Assembly: GCA_004026145.2 (NCBI GenBank)
Contig: CP034991.1
Span: 15,124,331 to 15,188,330, forward strand
Origin: Takifugu bimaculatus
Lineage: Eukaryota; Chordata; Actinopteri; Tetraodontiformes; Tetraodontidae
DNA: 64,000 nt
Reading direction: 5' to 3'
The translations under genes were made by a program, and so were the position numbers. A model generated the notes under the pieces. It was not told where the DNA came from. It searched no databases and saw nothing but the letters and a program-made list of their open reading frames with translations. How positions within the stretch are numbered: position 1 is the stretch's first letter; each line of letters starts with the position of its first letter. Positions 45,955 to 58,232 of this stretch are shown here, one piece after another.

Positions 45955-48900
45955 TTAAATAACGGTTCTGCTGTAAAGGTTTTCTATTTGTTCCTGAAAC
46001 GCTCTGCGGATGTCGGCTCGTCGGCTCTTCAGTGTGGGAGTGAGAAGGCCATTGGCGATGCTGAACATCTCTGGGTGCAGGTAAATGCCCTTTACCTGAT
46101 GGAATAGAAGGTGAGACATCAATAAAAGTATGGATTTGGGCCAAATCTACTTCATTTCAACCCTCACTTGTTCGAAGGACTTGAGACCGGCTTCCTTCCC
46201 GATAGCTCTCATGTTCTCCAGTACTGCCTTCTTCACATCCTGTTAAAGGCCACGAGATCACAGCTCACTGGAAACTGAATACACCCCATAATCTGCAGTG
46301 AAAATGTCTGAAATTTACAGGCTTTTGACACAGCTCTTTGTAGGATCCCACCAAGCCTTGGTCTTTGGCCCAGCCAACAAACACCTCTGGGTCGGGAACA
46401 ACGATGGCTACAAGATGAGACTGGAAACCCAAAACTGGAATTGAGGTCTGAGTTTTCGTTGAATGTAACAATGTGAATCAAATACCTGTAAACTGTCTCC
46501 ATGTACAAAGACCTGCAGCACAGGAGCACAGCGCATGTAGACATTCTCTATCTTCTCCGGAGCGATATACTCCCCTTGGGATAATTTAAAGATGTGCTTC
46601 TTTCTGTCAATGATGCGCAGGGTTCCATTCTTGGCGGACAAGGTTAAGAAAAAGATGTTTTTACATTTTTCCAGGTGCAAAACCAGGTGTTTGTCTAACT
46701 TACTGGAAGCCATTGGCCCACGTCCCCCGAGTGCAACCAGCCCTCGCTGTCCAAAGCTTCAGCAGTTCTTTCTGGGTCCCTCAGGTAGCCTCTGAACACG
46801 CTGGGGCCTTGCATGCAGATCTGACCAGACAAATAGTCAGCAGGAGCTGCAAACGTCCGAAAGGACCACGGATTAGGATCAACCCACCTCTCCTTTCCCG
46901 TTGTTAGCATAGTACTTCATCTCAGGAATGTCCACCAGCTTGACCATGGAGCAGGGCAGCGGAGCGCCAACGTGACCTGACAGAGACGCAGCCATACGCT
47001 ACTGCAGGACCATTACGGAGAAGCGTAGCAGATACTCTGGTGTATCACCTGTGCTCCAGTCTCCTGGCATGGAGAACGTGCACCCTGCTGTGCACTCGGT
47101 CTGACCATAACCCTCAAAGATGAAGCAGCCCAGAACAGCTCTCAGGAAGGACAGCACGGCCGGGGAGATGGGTGCTGAGGCAGTCAGGACGAACCGCAGT
47201 TTACCGCCAAAACTCGCCTGAAGGGTTGAAGGTGGTCGCCAATGAATCGGTTCAACACGGCAGCTACGAGTTGAACTACGAGTTTCTCTCCTCAGCACTC
47301 GTCACCGACACCTTTGGTGGTTTTAATGGGGAAGCTTGTGGCCACAGTGGTGGTCGGAGCTGTGGAGCCTTGATATATTTAGTGAGCATATTTTAAGTTT
47401 GACGGAGAGCAACAAAACTAGTTTAACAGCAGTTTCATGGCAGACCATATTTTCCCATCTGCACAGATCTCAGCCAAACTCGTCTGTCTCCACTTCACTC
47501 CCACAGGACCAATATGCTCTGGGTGATTCTGGCATTCGTTGCTGGAAGAGATCTCTGGTAAAGTTTGGATCCCATTTTATTGACTATTTGCAGGTCTGTT
47601 ACTCTGTGACGATCATGCAGTGCTTGATAAATAATATATATAATAATAATAATAGTAATAGTAATGACAAATGGAGAGAGTTAACAGGGCGGTGGGACTG
47701 GAGACCAGCGACGCTCTAAATATGGGTCAAACCACCTGAATCTGGTTGAAGAGCAGCCTGTCCCACAGACTGTTGTTGCGTACGATGCCGCTGCCGAGCT
47801 CGGCCTGTTTCCTCCTCACAGCGTAGCGAAGCAAAGCTCTTCGCAGTGGAGAGCGGAGCGAACCCTGGATCTTTGACCAGACGGGGGAACATACGTTATT
47901 TATCCACTTGACCACTTTGTTCTTGAACAACAGAAACCCAAAGATATTGATACAAAATGTCACCACTTCCACTTGGGATGATTATCAGATGATCTTTCAC
48001 CTGGTAACCAGTTATTTAACCCAACTGATGAGCAGCTTCTCATTTATCTAACAACCATTTTGATCATGATTGGTCACTTTGGTCCAATCAGATCATCCAA
48101 AAACAGAAGAAGTCAGAGCGTTTTCAAGGAACTCAAGGGAGCTTTGTAGCTTTAAGACACCCACGAACCAGTGAGGCTGATGGGAAAATGGGCTCCATTT
48201 GCTAAGGTGCATTAGGACTGGACTCTGGAGTCACTGAAGAAGGTCAACTGGACTCATGAGTCCACTTTTACCCTGTCCCAGAGTGACGGGGCATCGAGAG
48301 AAGAGAGGAGGTTGAAGTGATGCACTCGTCATGCCTAATGTTTGATGTTTTCTCATGCCGACTGGACAAGGCCGTTGGTCCAGGTTCAGCAATATCATGG
48401 GCCCAAAGAGGTCCGTTGACGACCGAAATATTATTCCATCAATGGATTTCTTTGGCGCGAGTGTATTCCAAGATGACAATGCCAGAATTCACTGTGCTCA
48501 AATTGTGAAAGAGAGGGTCAGGGAGCACGAGACGCCGCTTCCCCGAACCCTAACCCAACCTTAACCCTACCCCCAACCCCTACCACTAACCCTAAACCCA
48601 ACCCCTAACCCCCAACCCCTACCACTAACCCTAACCCTACCCCCAACCCCTACCACTAACCCTAAACCCAACCCCTAGCCCCCAACCCCTACCACTAAAC
48701 CCTAACCCTACCACTAACCCTAAACCCAACCCCTAACCGCCAACCCCTACCACTAACCCTACCCTAAGCATTTTGAGACTCTCTTGACGTGCTGGACAAG
48801 GCTTGGTGCAGTGGTCCAACTGTGGCGTTGTCGAGACACATGAAATTAAGATGAAATCAATCTTGTGCCATTATCAAAACAATGTGATCACAGCTAAAAG

Positions 48901-51900
48901 CAGAGAAATATTATTGGGTGGCCGACTTTTTTGGTCAGGCAGTGCATCATATAATTTAAATACCAATTCACAATATTCCAGCTTAAACGTGGAGGGTTTC
49001 ATGTTATGAATGGTTGCTGTGCAACCATAACTGGTTACCAGGAAAGCCTGATGGGTTTGTGTTGGGTTTTTAACCTCAGAATAAAACCAGGATCAGTCCG
49101 GGGGGATCCGGGATCCTTTTGGCCATTTCACTTAATGTGTCCTGAGACATGCAAGTGATTTGTCTGGATATAATCGTGAGGACATTTGCAGTGCGGCATT
49201 CTGGGGCGTTACTCTGGCTGGACACGTGGTCAAAAGTCTTCACAGCTCAGGGTTTGTATGTGCCACCAGCGCCATCTAGAGGTACCAAATAGAACTGTTT
49301 TTTATTTCAGGTGTTAAATTGTTTTCAATTCAGTATTAATGTTGGAATTCATGTGGAAATTTTCTAAAATTGTCTTCTGATTATTTGTGATTTGTCAGGC
49401 AGTGATTATATTATATCACTATTTAGTGATTCTGTTTGTGCCTGGACACTCTCAGAAGAGCCCGTGGAAAAGAAAACCAGTGGAAATTCCACTGGTTAGA
49501 ACTGAGTACTGTGGGTTTTGGGTATTAAAATGCACAATACCATGAAATAAAATGCAATTTTCCATACTTGTCCATGTTGAAGCATGAATATATTTACTGA
49601 CCTTGTCATAAATGCGATTGAGTAAGCGAGGCACCACAGGAAAGAAAGTGGGTTGGAGTGTTTTGATATCGTCCATGAGGAGAGAAACATCCCCCTGATA
49701 AAAGCCCACTTTGGCTCCGTGGCAAAACATGGTGACCTGTCACAGAAGTGGACTTCAGCAATTTTAGAATCTGCACAGACGCACATCAAACATCAAAGAG
49801 GATCAGCGACCTGAATCATCCTCTCAAACATGTGGGCAAGCGGAAGGTAGGAGATAGACACATCCTCCTGTTGGATCACGACTGATCCCTAAAGGCGGAG
49901 CAGAAGAAAATGAGGGAAGCACAGGGAGAGATAAAGCTTGTGCAGCATCAAACAAGGGAAATACCTCTGCAGGGCCAATCAAAGAGTCAATTAATCATAG
50001 CATTAGACACAGCAGGGGGGGGCACAGTTGTGAGACACAAGCAGATGGGAAGTTGGGATCTGGGAAGCTGTTTTCAATTAGACAACGAGGCGGAAGTGCA
50101 GACAGACCTCCAGGAGCTTAATGACAGAGGAAGCGTTGGAGGCGATGTTTCCGTGGGTGATCATGGCTCCCTTGGGCTTCCCTGAATAAATAAACAAGAC
50201 ATTATAGCAGAGCGCTGATTGGTGGAGGAAACTGCCACAGTGCCATAAAGAGAGGGTGTTAGTGGGCAATAATGGACCTTCCCCATCGATGTGAGTGGAG
50301 GATAATTGTGCAGAGATGAATGAAATCAGACACTACCTGTGGTTCCACTGGTGAAGCAGACCACGGCCAGATCCTGAGGCCGGGGCGGCTACAGCAGGCA
50401 GCAATAAAACATGAGACAACAGTCTACCTCCACTATTCATTAAAGTCATTTTAACAAGGGAGTGTTAATGAGCTCTGAGGAGACAGTAGCAACTACACAA
50501 CTGTCATCGGGGCATTTAAACAGAGGTTAGCGTGCACGGCTTTGATGCAGGGCTTAGGGTTAGGAGATTGGGACTCACCACAGGATCTTTGAGGTTCTGC
50601 CTGCCCAGCTCCTGACATATGGACCAAAGGGAGTAAGATGTACCTTAACTTACACAGGGGCTGATCTTAATAAGTCTGGGATGTAGTGCTTCCACCCCGC
50701 TCACCATAAGCTGCTCCAGCTTTAGAACTTCCACCTTACAGGCCTTCGCCCTCGTTGCAAAACCTTCCGTGAAGTTATTAAAGAGGACCAGGCAGGAGAG
50801 TGTTGGAGTCGTGCCGTTCTCTTTGTTCTCCAGCAGGGCCGCCGCCTTGTCCTCCTTGTCACAAATCACCAACGAGATCTCCGCTAAGAACAAAACAGAT
50901 CAGCATCACTAAATCACAATAAATACCGTGACTGGAAAGACGAGCGTCCAGAATTTCCAAGATAAAATCAAGGATACATTAATGTAGGCTTTTTTAGATG
51001 GATAAATGGTATAAACGTTCTTTCTAGTAGCAAACCCCGCCAATGATGTGATCTGTCTCACCCAGGTTCAGTATGTGGACCATGGCTTCCAGGCCCAGCG
51101 TGTCGTACAGAGGAACCACGGCCATGGAGTAGGTGTAGCAGGCCAGCTCGGTGAGGACCCACTGTCGCCAGCAGAGGGAAGCATAACAACACCATCCCAG
51201 AGGTACCTCACTCAACGCAGCTTTGATATTACTATTCTTTAAAAGGGGGCTTTAAAACAGAATAGAAATACAGATGGTCGTGTCCACCCACAGCCCTACC
51301 TCCGGTCGGTTCTGTGCGAATATGCCAACAAACTGCTGTGCGTTGGGCTGGCAGCCTTTAGCCAGCAGCCCAGAGCCCAGAAGCTGGGCTTTGTGCTCCA
51401 CCTGATGAGAACCAAACACTTTAAGAAGAATTCAAATAAGAACAGCAGACACAGAAGTGCTGAAGACATCAGACCTCGGTGTAGGACATCCACTCGTAGC
51501 CCGGCTGACCCGGCTTTCTGAAGCCAAGACAGGGCCCACCTCCTGGATCACACAGGAGACCAAACACAGGCTGAGATTAATGGCAAGAAGAGAACAAAAG
51601 ACTTTATACAGCGTGACAACAATGCCTAAAATGCTAGCATGCAGCTAATTCTACAAATGACTGAATCATTTTGTGCTTTAGCAGAGAAAAGCAAAAATGA
51701 TTTAGCATCCAGGCAACATTATCTGGGTGATCTCGACTTTTGTTACAATCCTGATATAAATCTGATCACTGGCTTTAATCTCCAGTCCAAACAAGGCAGG
51801 TTCACTTTAAACCAAGTTAACAGACAAGGTTGAACCCGTCTGTCACCAGTAACCGTAAAGGTTTTTGAAAAAACGCGGAAGAATCCATTTGCATGTTTGG

Positions 51901-54900
51901 GCCTGTAGTTCAGCCTCCCCTCATGTTTTAACAATGTCGCCGCCAATCGAGATATCGGCCTCCATCTCGCCAACAACACGCTCAGCTGTGATTCCCATCT
52001 CAGAGGACAAATGTGTCTTTGATTTGTTTGGTTTTCTGCCCTCATTTCCTCGTGATGCTCCGACCTGTAACGAGACACCAAAGACTCCCAGGACAGATGC
52101 TAACCCTGACCCTGACCCTGACCCTAACCCTGACCCTGACCCTAACCCTGACCCTGACCCAGGATAGATGCTAACCCTGACCCTAACCCTGACCCTGACC
52201 CTGACCCTAACCCAGGATAGATGCTAACCCTGACCCTAACCCTAACCCTGACCCTGACCCAGGATAGATGCTAACCCTGACCCTAACCCTGACCCTGACC
52301 CTGACCCTGACCCTGACCCTAACCCTGACCCTGACCCTAACCCTAACCCTGACCCTAACCCTGACCCTGACCCAGGATAGATGCTAACCCTGACCCTAAC
52401 CCTGACCCTGACCCTGACCCTAACCCAGGATAGATGCTAACCCTGACCCTAACCCTAACCCTGACCCTGACCCTGACCCAGGATAGATGCTAACCCTGAC
52501 CCTAACCCTGACCCTGACCCTGACCCTGACCCTAACCCTGACCCTGACCCAGGATAGATGCTAACCCTGACCCTAACCCTGACCCTAACCCTGACCCTGA
52601 CCCTAACCCAGGATAGATGCTAACCCTGACCCTGACCCTGACCCTAACCCTGACCCTGACCCTGACCCTGACCCAGGATAGATGCTAACCCTGACCCTAA
52701 CCCTGACCCTAACCCTGACCCTGACCCTAACCCAGGATAGATGCTAACCCTGACCCTAACCCTGACCCTAACCCAGGATAGATGCTAACCCTGACCATAA
52801 CCCAGGACAGATGCTAACCCTAACCCTAACTCAGGAGAGATGCTAACCCTAACCTAACCCTGACCCTGACCCTGACCCTAACCCAGGACAGATGCTAACC
52901 CTAACCCTAACTCAGGAGAGATGCTAACCCTAACCTAACCCTAACCCTGACCCTGACCCTGACCCTAACCCTGACCCTGACCCTGACCCTAACCCTGACC
53001 CTGACCCAGGATAGATGCTAACCCTGACCCTGACCCTAACCCTGACCCTGACCCTGACCCTAACCCTAACCCTGACCCTGACCCTGACCCTAACCCTAAC
53101 CCTGACCCTGACCCAGGATAGATGCTAACCCTGACCCTAACCCTGACCCTAACCCTGACCCTGACCCTAACCCAGGATAGATGCTAACCCTGACCCTAAC
53201 CCTGACCCTGACCCTGACCCTAACCCAGGATAGATGCTAACCCTGACCATAACCCAGGACAGATGCTAACCCTAACCCTAACTCAGGACAGATGCTAACC
53301 CTAACCTAACCCTGACCCTGACCCTAACCCTGACCCTGACCCTAACCCAGGATAGATGCTAACCCTGACCCTAACCCTGACCCTGACCCTAACCCTGACC
53401 CTGACCCTAACCCTAACCCAGGACAGATGCTAACCCTAACCCAAACTCAGGACAGATGCTAACCCTAACCTAACCCTAACCCAGGACAGATGCTAACCCT
53501 AACCATAACCCAGGACAGATGCTAACCCTAACTCAGGAGAGATGCTAACCCTAACCCTCTAACCCTAACCCTCTAACCCTAACCCTAACTAACCCTAACC
53601 TAACCCAGGACAGATGCTAACCCTAACTAACCCTAACCCTAACCCAGGACAGATGCTAACCCTAACCTAACCCTAACCCAGGACAGATGCTAACCCTAAC
53701 CATAACCCAGGACAGATGCTAACCCTAACCATAACCCAGGACAGATGCTAACCCTAACCCTAACCCAGGACAGATGCTAACCCTAACCCTCTAACCCTCT
53801 AACCCTAACTAACCCTAACCCTCTAACCCTAACCCTCTAACCCTAACCCGCTAACCCTAACTAACCCTAACCCTCTAACCCTAACCTAACCCTCTAACCC
53901 TAACCCTCTAACCCTAACCCTAACTAACCCTAACCAGGACAGATGCTAATCCTAACCCTAACTAACCCTAACCTAACCCAGGACAGATGCTAACCCTAGC
54001 CCTCTAACCCTAACCCTAACTAACCCTAACCCTAACCTAACCCTAACCCAGGACAGATGCCTAACCCTAACCCTAACCTAACCCTAACCCAGGACAGATG
54101 TTAACCCTAACCTAACCCTAACCCAGGACAGATGTTAACCCTAACTATAACCCAGGACAGATGCTAACCCTAACCCTAACCCAGGACAGATGCTAACCCT
54201 AACCCAGGACAGATGCTAACCCTAACCTAACCCTAACCCAGACAGATGTTAACCCTAACTATAACCCAGGACAGATGCTAACCCTAACCCTAACCCAGGA
54301 CAGATGCTAACCCTAACCATCTAACCCTAACCCTAACTAACCCTAACCAAGGACAGATGCTAACCCTAACCCTCTAACCCTAATCCTAACTAACCATAAG
54401 CCCTCTAACCCTAACTAACCCTCTAACCCTAACCCTCTAACCCTAACCCTCTAACCCAACTAACCCTAACCCTCTAACCCTAACTAACCCTAACCTAACC
54501 CTCTAACCCTAACTAACCCTAACACCTCTAACCCTAACTAACCCTAACCCTAACTAACCCTAACCCTCTAACCACTAACCTAACCCTCTACCCTAACTAA
54601 CCCTAACCCTAACTAACCCTAACCCTCTAACCCTAACTAACCCTAACCCTAACTAACCCTAACCCTAACCCTAACCCTAACTAACCTAACCCTCTAACCC
54701 TAACTACCCTAACCTAACCCTCTATACCCTCTAACCCTAACTAACCCTAACCTAACCCTAACCCTACTGCTGTATTGATATTTGGAGTAGAGCACATCTG
54801 ATGCTTTAAATAGTCTCTTAGCATTTATCATCCAGACTCGCTCCCATCACCTCAGGCAAGTTACTGCTAAACTTACAGTACACATGACAACACACAGGCC

Positions 54901-56024
54901 TGATTACAAATAGTGTATATAATGTACATACGTATGTACATTATATACACTATTTCTCTACACGTGCGCGCAGATACACACACTCACACATTGTGTATAT
55001 ATATATATATGTGTGTGTATATATATAAACCCTGCCCAATCTCATCAGCCACTTTAAAGCGTACTTGAAGGTTAAAGGTCGGTTGTGTTTGTAAGGGTCA
55101 CCTGAGGAATCAACCTTGGTTTATTATGATTGGAGCTACCTGCGATCCGCAGTCCTCGTTGGAACATGTCGTAGTACGTCCTGGTATCTTCGTAGTAAAA
55201 GTCCAGCAGCGAATCATCTTTGAGGAGAGCCGAGCGCCTGCAGCTGGGATCTCCCTGCACACAACCACGGTCAGGTACGGTCAGGCACGGTCAGGTACGG
55301 TCAGGCACGGTCAGGAACGGTCAGGTACGGTCAGGAACGGTCAGGTACGGTCAGGCACGGTCAGGCACGGTCAGGCACGGTCAGGCACGGTCAGGCACGG
55401 GCACGGTCAGGCACGGTCAGGAACGGTCAGGTACGGTCAGGTACGGTCAGGAACGGTCAGGCACGGTCAGGCACGGTCAGGTACGGTCAGGCACGGTCAG
55501 GCACGGTCAGGCACGGTCAGGCACGGTCAGGCACGGTCAGGAACGGTCAGGCACGGTCAGGCACGGTCAGGTACGGTCAGGTACGGTCAGGCACGGTCAG
55601 GAACGGTCAGGCACGGTCAGGTACGGTCAGGCACGGTCAGGAACGGTCAGGCACGGTCAGGCACGGTCAGGCACGGTCAGGTACGGTCAGGCACGGTCAG
55701 GCACGGTCAGGTACGGTCAGGCACGGTCAGGCACGGTCAGGCGTTCACACTCGGCCACGTCTCAGCACGCCGCTGCTGCCACACACTCACATTCACAGGC
55801 ACAGACTGGGCCTGGAGATCGCAGGGGGGGTGCATGGGGCGAGGCCGCATCACCAGATAATACGCAGTGAGAGAGGCCACGGCTCCTAAACCCAGCAGGG
55901 AGCGCCGCGATAGCGCCAAGGAAGACGACGGCAGCGAGGGCCAAAGACTCCACGTGTTCTCTGAGTCAGCTCCTTCCAGTTCAGTGCTGGTGCGAAGTGA
56001 ACGGAACCAGTCCTGGAAATGCAT
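45955..56024 (-). CDS. acsl: Long-chain-fatty-acid-CoA ligase, ACSL1/5/6 group
   Basis: Nineteen coding exons, in gene order: 56024-55791, 55254-55140, 51539-51475, 51401-51300, 51161-51062, 50883-50705, 50611-50579, 50388-50337, 50181-50108, 49888-49811, 49736-49602, 47870-47736, 47217-47049, 46976-46888, 46820-46704, 46629-46486, 46420-46319, 46239-46168, 46095-45955; 711 aa, all phases consistent. It activates long-chain fatty acids to acyl-CoA (ATP to AMP + PPi) at ER or outer mitochondrial membrane. A hydrophobic anchor lies at about residues 43-58. The AMP-binding signature TSGTTGKPKGAM (289-300), LPLAHMFER (333-341), YGQTE (471-475) and the FACS motif through GWLHSGD and IIDRKK (544-570) are all intact. 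CHGAKVGFYQGD and RNNSLWDRLLF look closest to ACSL1, but a fish-specific paralogue (acsl2) or acsl5 cannot be excluded. It ends tail-to-tail with bin3. Confidence 0.95.
48130..48944 (+). mobile_element. Decayed Tc1/mariner transposon fragment in acsl intron 11
   Basis: Recognisable transposase remnants on + include GVTEEGQLD (about 48222-48250) and the catalytic-region segment FQDDNARIHCAQIVKERV (about 48469-48522), with stops and frame changes between. A telomere-like array (48546-48775) interrupts it. Related sequence resumes around 48790 and ends in a terminal-inverted-repeat-like GTCAGGCAGTG at 48934-48944. No left terminal repeat is visible. A second GTCAGGCAGTG lies at 49395-49405. Confidence 0.75.
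48546..48775. repeat. CCCTAACCCCCAACCCCTACCACTAA array inside Tc1 remnant
   Basis: C-rich telomere-like variant modules with a private CCCCTACCACTAA unit, bordered on both sides by transposase-related sequence. Confidence 0.88.
51576..52085. other. acsl intron 2, unique segment near exon 3
   Basis: Unique sequence between exon 3 and the large telomere-like array. Frames of 60-112 codons here have no ACSL or other domain similarity and are not called. Confidence 0.45.
52088..54769. repeat. 2.7-kb telomere-like array with CCAGGATAGATGCTAAC punctuation
   Basis: The largest array, in acsl intron 2. CCCTGA and CCCTAA hexamers are punctuated by CCAGGATAGATGCTAA, later CCAGGACAGATGCTAA. The 5' part (to about 53400) is rich in CCCTGA; the 3' part is nearly pure CCCTAA with CTAACTAACC and CTCTAACC modules, and more indels toward 54.7 kb. 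C-rich strand on +, so the acsl transcript carries the G-rich form. Confidence 0.93.
54908..54955. repeat. Perfect 48-bp palindrome
   Basis: Two 24-bp arms, 54908-54931 and 54932-54955, are exact reverse complements with no spacer, centred on TAC/GTA. The arms are AT-rich (left arm begins AAATAGTGTATATAATG) and contain GTACAT. It lies in acsl intron 2, 140 bp from the big telomere-like array, and could extrude a cruciform. Confidence 0.9.
54990..55028. repeat. TATATA/TGTGTG microsatellite
   Basis: Alternating TA and TG tract in acsl intron 2, next to the palindrome. Confidence 0.8.
55262..55741. repeat. 10-bp minisatellite CACGGTCAGG (about 48 units)
   Basis: Uniform 10-mers differing at one position (CACGG, TACGG or AACGG), with one 6-bp deviation near 55400. 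It fills nearly all of acsl intron 1, from about 8 bp beyond the exon 2 boundary to about 47 bp from the exon 1 boundary. Long + frames reading RSGTVRHGQA are artefacts. Confidence 0.94.
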
Positions 56025-56203
56025 AACTCTGAGCAAAAAGGAAGATGGAATAAATCTCTTCTAATGGGACATTTGAAGCATAAACCAACAAAGTTTCCCT
56101 GTACATCAGACACTTGTCATTGTGGTCAACAACATTACCAAAGCTAAATTAGCACATCGTTGTCAAGCTTCGCCGTTCTTACGGCCCTCTGGAACCCAGA
56201 CGA

Positions 56204-56545
56204 GGGTTAGGGTTAGGGTTAAGGTTAGTTAGGGTTAGGGTTAGCATCTGTCCTGGGTTAGGGTTAGGGTTAGTTAGGGTTAGGTTAGGTTTAAATAGGG
56301 TTAGTTAGGGTAAGGGTTAGTTAGGGTTAGAGGGTGAGGGTTAGAGGGTCAGGGTTAGTTAGGGTCAGGGTTAAAGTAGGGTTAGTTAGGGGTAGGGTTA
56401 AGGTTAGTTAGGGTTAATTTGGGTTAGCATCTGTCCTGGGTTAGGGTTAGTTAGGGTTGGGTTAGGGTTAGTTAGGACTGAGTTAGGGTTAGTTAGGGTT
56501 AGGTTAGGGTGGGGTTGGTTAGGGTTAGTTAGGGTTAGGTTTAAC
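56204..56545. repeat. TTAGGGTTAGTTA telomere-like array
   Basis: G-rich strand on +. It contains CATCTGTCCTGGGTTAGGG at about 56245 and 56431, the reverse complement of the punctuation module of the 52-54 kb array. Confidence 0.88.
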
Positions 56546-56775
56546 ACCGACGTGACAACGACATCACATTCCAGACACGTGTTAAAATGATCCAAATGAA
56601 TGTCGCTGGTCGTTCCACCTTCACAAATCTAACTTTGGTTTCTCCTGTCCGTGTCCCTGATGCATGTAAGGCCAGGGGAAAGAATTCAATCCAGACTCTA
56701 ATTTAGCTCTTCAGAAATGTACAACCAGAGCAATAAAATCATTCAGCGTATTTTTCTTCTTGACCATTTAACCCT

Positions 56776-57080
56776 TTCAGGGTCACGGGGGGGCTGGAGC
56801 CGATCCAGTAAGTGCCAAGGCAGGGTACACAAGATTACTTTATTGATCCCTTTAGGGGGTGTCCATCAGGGAAATTAGCAACACACCTGGACCGGGGGGT
56901 TACCTTGCTCAAGAGTAGCTCAGCAGTGCTGTGAAGGTGTCCTGGCACCTGTAGGTGGACGGGCGACGCAACAGAATCTTCTTTTTGATGATTGAAAGGG
57001 CGAAGGCAGCCCCCCCCCCCCTTCCTGAATGAGCAGCCGGCTCAAGGGCACCGCAGCGGTACTCTGAAGGTGTCCTGGCA
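56776..57080. mobile_element. Fragments of common fish interspersed repeats
   Basis: GGTCACGGGGGGGCTGGAGC followed by GGCAGGGTACAC, then TTACTTTATTGATCCC with AGGGAAATT, then two diverged copies of a GCTCAAG...CAGCGGTACTCTGAAGGTGTCCTGGCACC motif (about 56910-56950 and 57038-57080). These words are familiar from dispersed fish TE 3' ends. Family assignment is uncertain. Confidence 0.45.
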
Positions 57081-58232
57081 CCCCCCCGCGACCACCACCC
57101 TGTCCTGCACCCTCCACCAGAAGCTGCTCTAGAAAACAAAGTCTAGCTTTCAATGAACAGCTGAACTGAACACATTGAATTCCCCTCATGGACCTCCAGA
57201 ATCACCACAACCTCTCACCCAGTTCCACCACTAGGAGAGGAATGGTGACATCACATCCCTCCTGGTTTGGTTCCATCTCAGAGGGACGTAGGAGAGGATC
57301 AGAGTCAAATTCAATAGGTCCCATTAAAAAGGGTGGGGGGTGGGGGGGGGGGGGTAACGTAACGTAAGAAAAAGTGAAAAACAACCCCCCCCTGCCGTTC
57401 AATCACCCCCTTCTTTCTCACTCCATTCATGAGGGCCATTGTTTGGAGCCAGGCAGGAACGCAGCGTTCCCACCATGAAACAGGACAAATGAAGAAGCTC
57501 ATGTGAAAATGAAAAATAAACCACTGAAGACAAAAGCCCCTTCAGCCCGTGCACGCCCATGCTTAATAATCTGCATGTAACTTCAGAGGACTGTAGGAAA
57601 CATGGACACCCGAGCTAACGTGGCAGATAAAAAGGAATCTGTGTAACAAGAGTTTGATCATGAAGGAGCAGGTTCCCAGGGTTAGGGTTAGGGTTAGGGT
57701 TAGCTAGCCCAGGAGCTCTGGCGTGTCCGTGCACATTTGCACGTGCTAACGGGCTCAGACAGAGCTGAGAGCTCACAGTTTCCACAGTTCACTGGAAAAG
57801 CCACAAAGTTCAGAACAAATCAGCTAAATAACCAAAAGAAACATTTTGAACTTCCACGCTCGACACACAACCATCGCACTCAAGCCTCTAAAATAATCAA
57901 TGACATTCATATTTAGTTATTCAGAGCAAATCCAGAGTTGCTCACAAAACCCCAAATTCCTGTGAGATAATGAACGGTTGAATACAGGAGCCATCCAGAC
58001 AGCTTCTATGGGGACAACGTCCCCCTGAAGGGGCCTGGAGACACGTGAGGACGTGGGGGGGGCAGACAAAAGAGACACAATGAAACGCTGTGGTGTTTCT
58101 GCCAAATGAAGCGCGGAGAACAAACACACAATGAAGCAAGAGTGGTTGAGACAACAGCTCAGGAGCTTCACACAGACACACTGTTGGCAGCGTCCCACCA
58201 AGGAAGACGCCTCATCTGACTGTCCAGGAGCC
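57081..58232. other. acsl leader intron unique segment
   Basis: Unique apart from a G-run at about 57332-57352 and a short TTAGGG run at about 57681-57703. No exon is recognised. Confidence 0.4.

Noticed and set aside
49395..49405. Second GTCAGGCAGTG as an independent Tc1 insertion
   Set aside because: Only 11-14 bp match the terminal repeat, with no adjoining transposon sequence; chance or a solo remnant cannot be told apart.
51743..52081. 112-codon minus frame upstream of acsl exon 3
   Set aside because: It has no ACSL similarity, and exon 2 to exon 3 join correctly without it.
55126..55870. Two + frames of 216-244 codons (RSGTVRHGQA repeats)
   Set aside because: They are frames of a 10-bp minisatellite within acsl intron 1 and run antisense through acsl exons.
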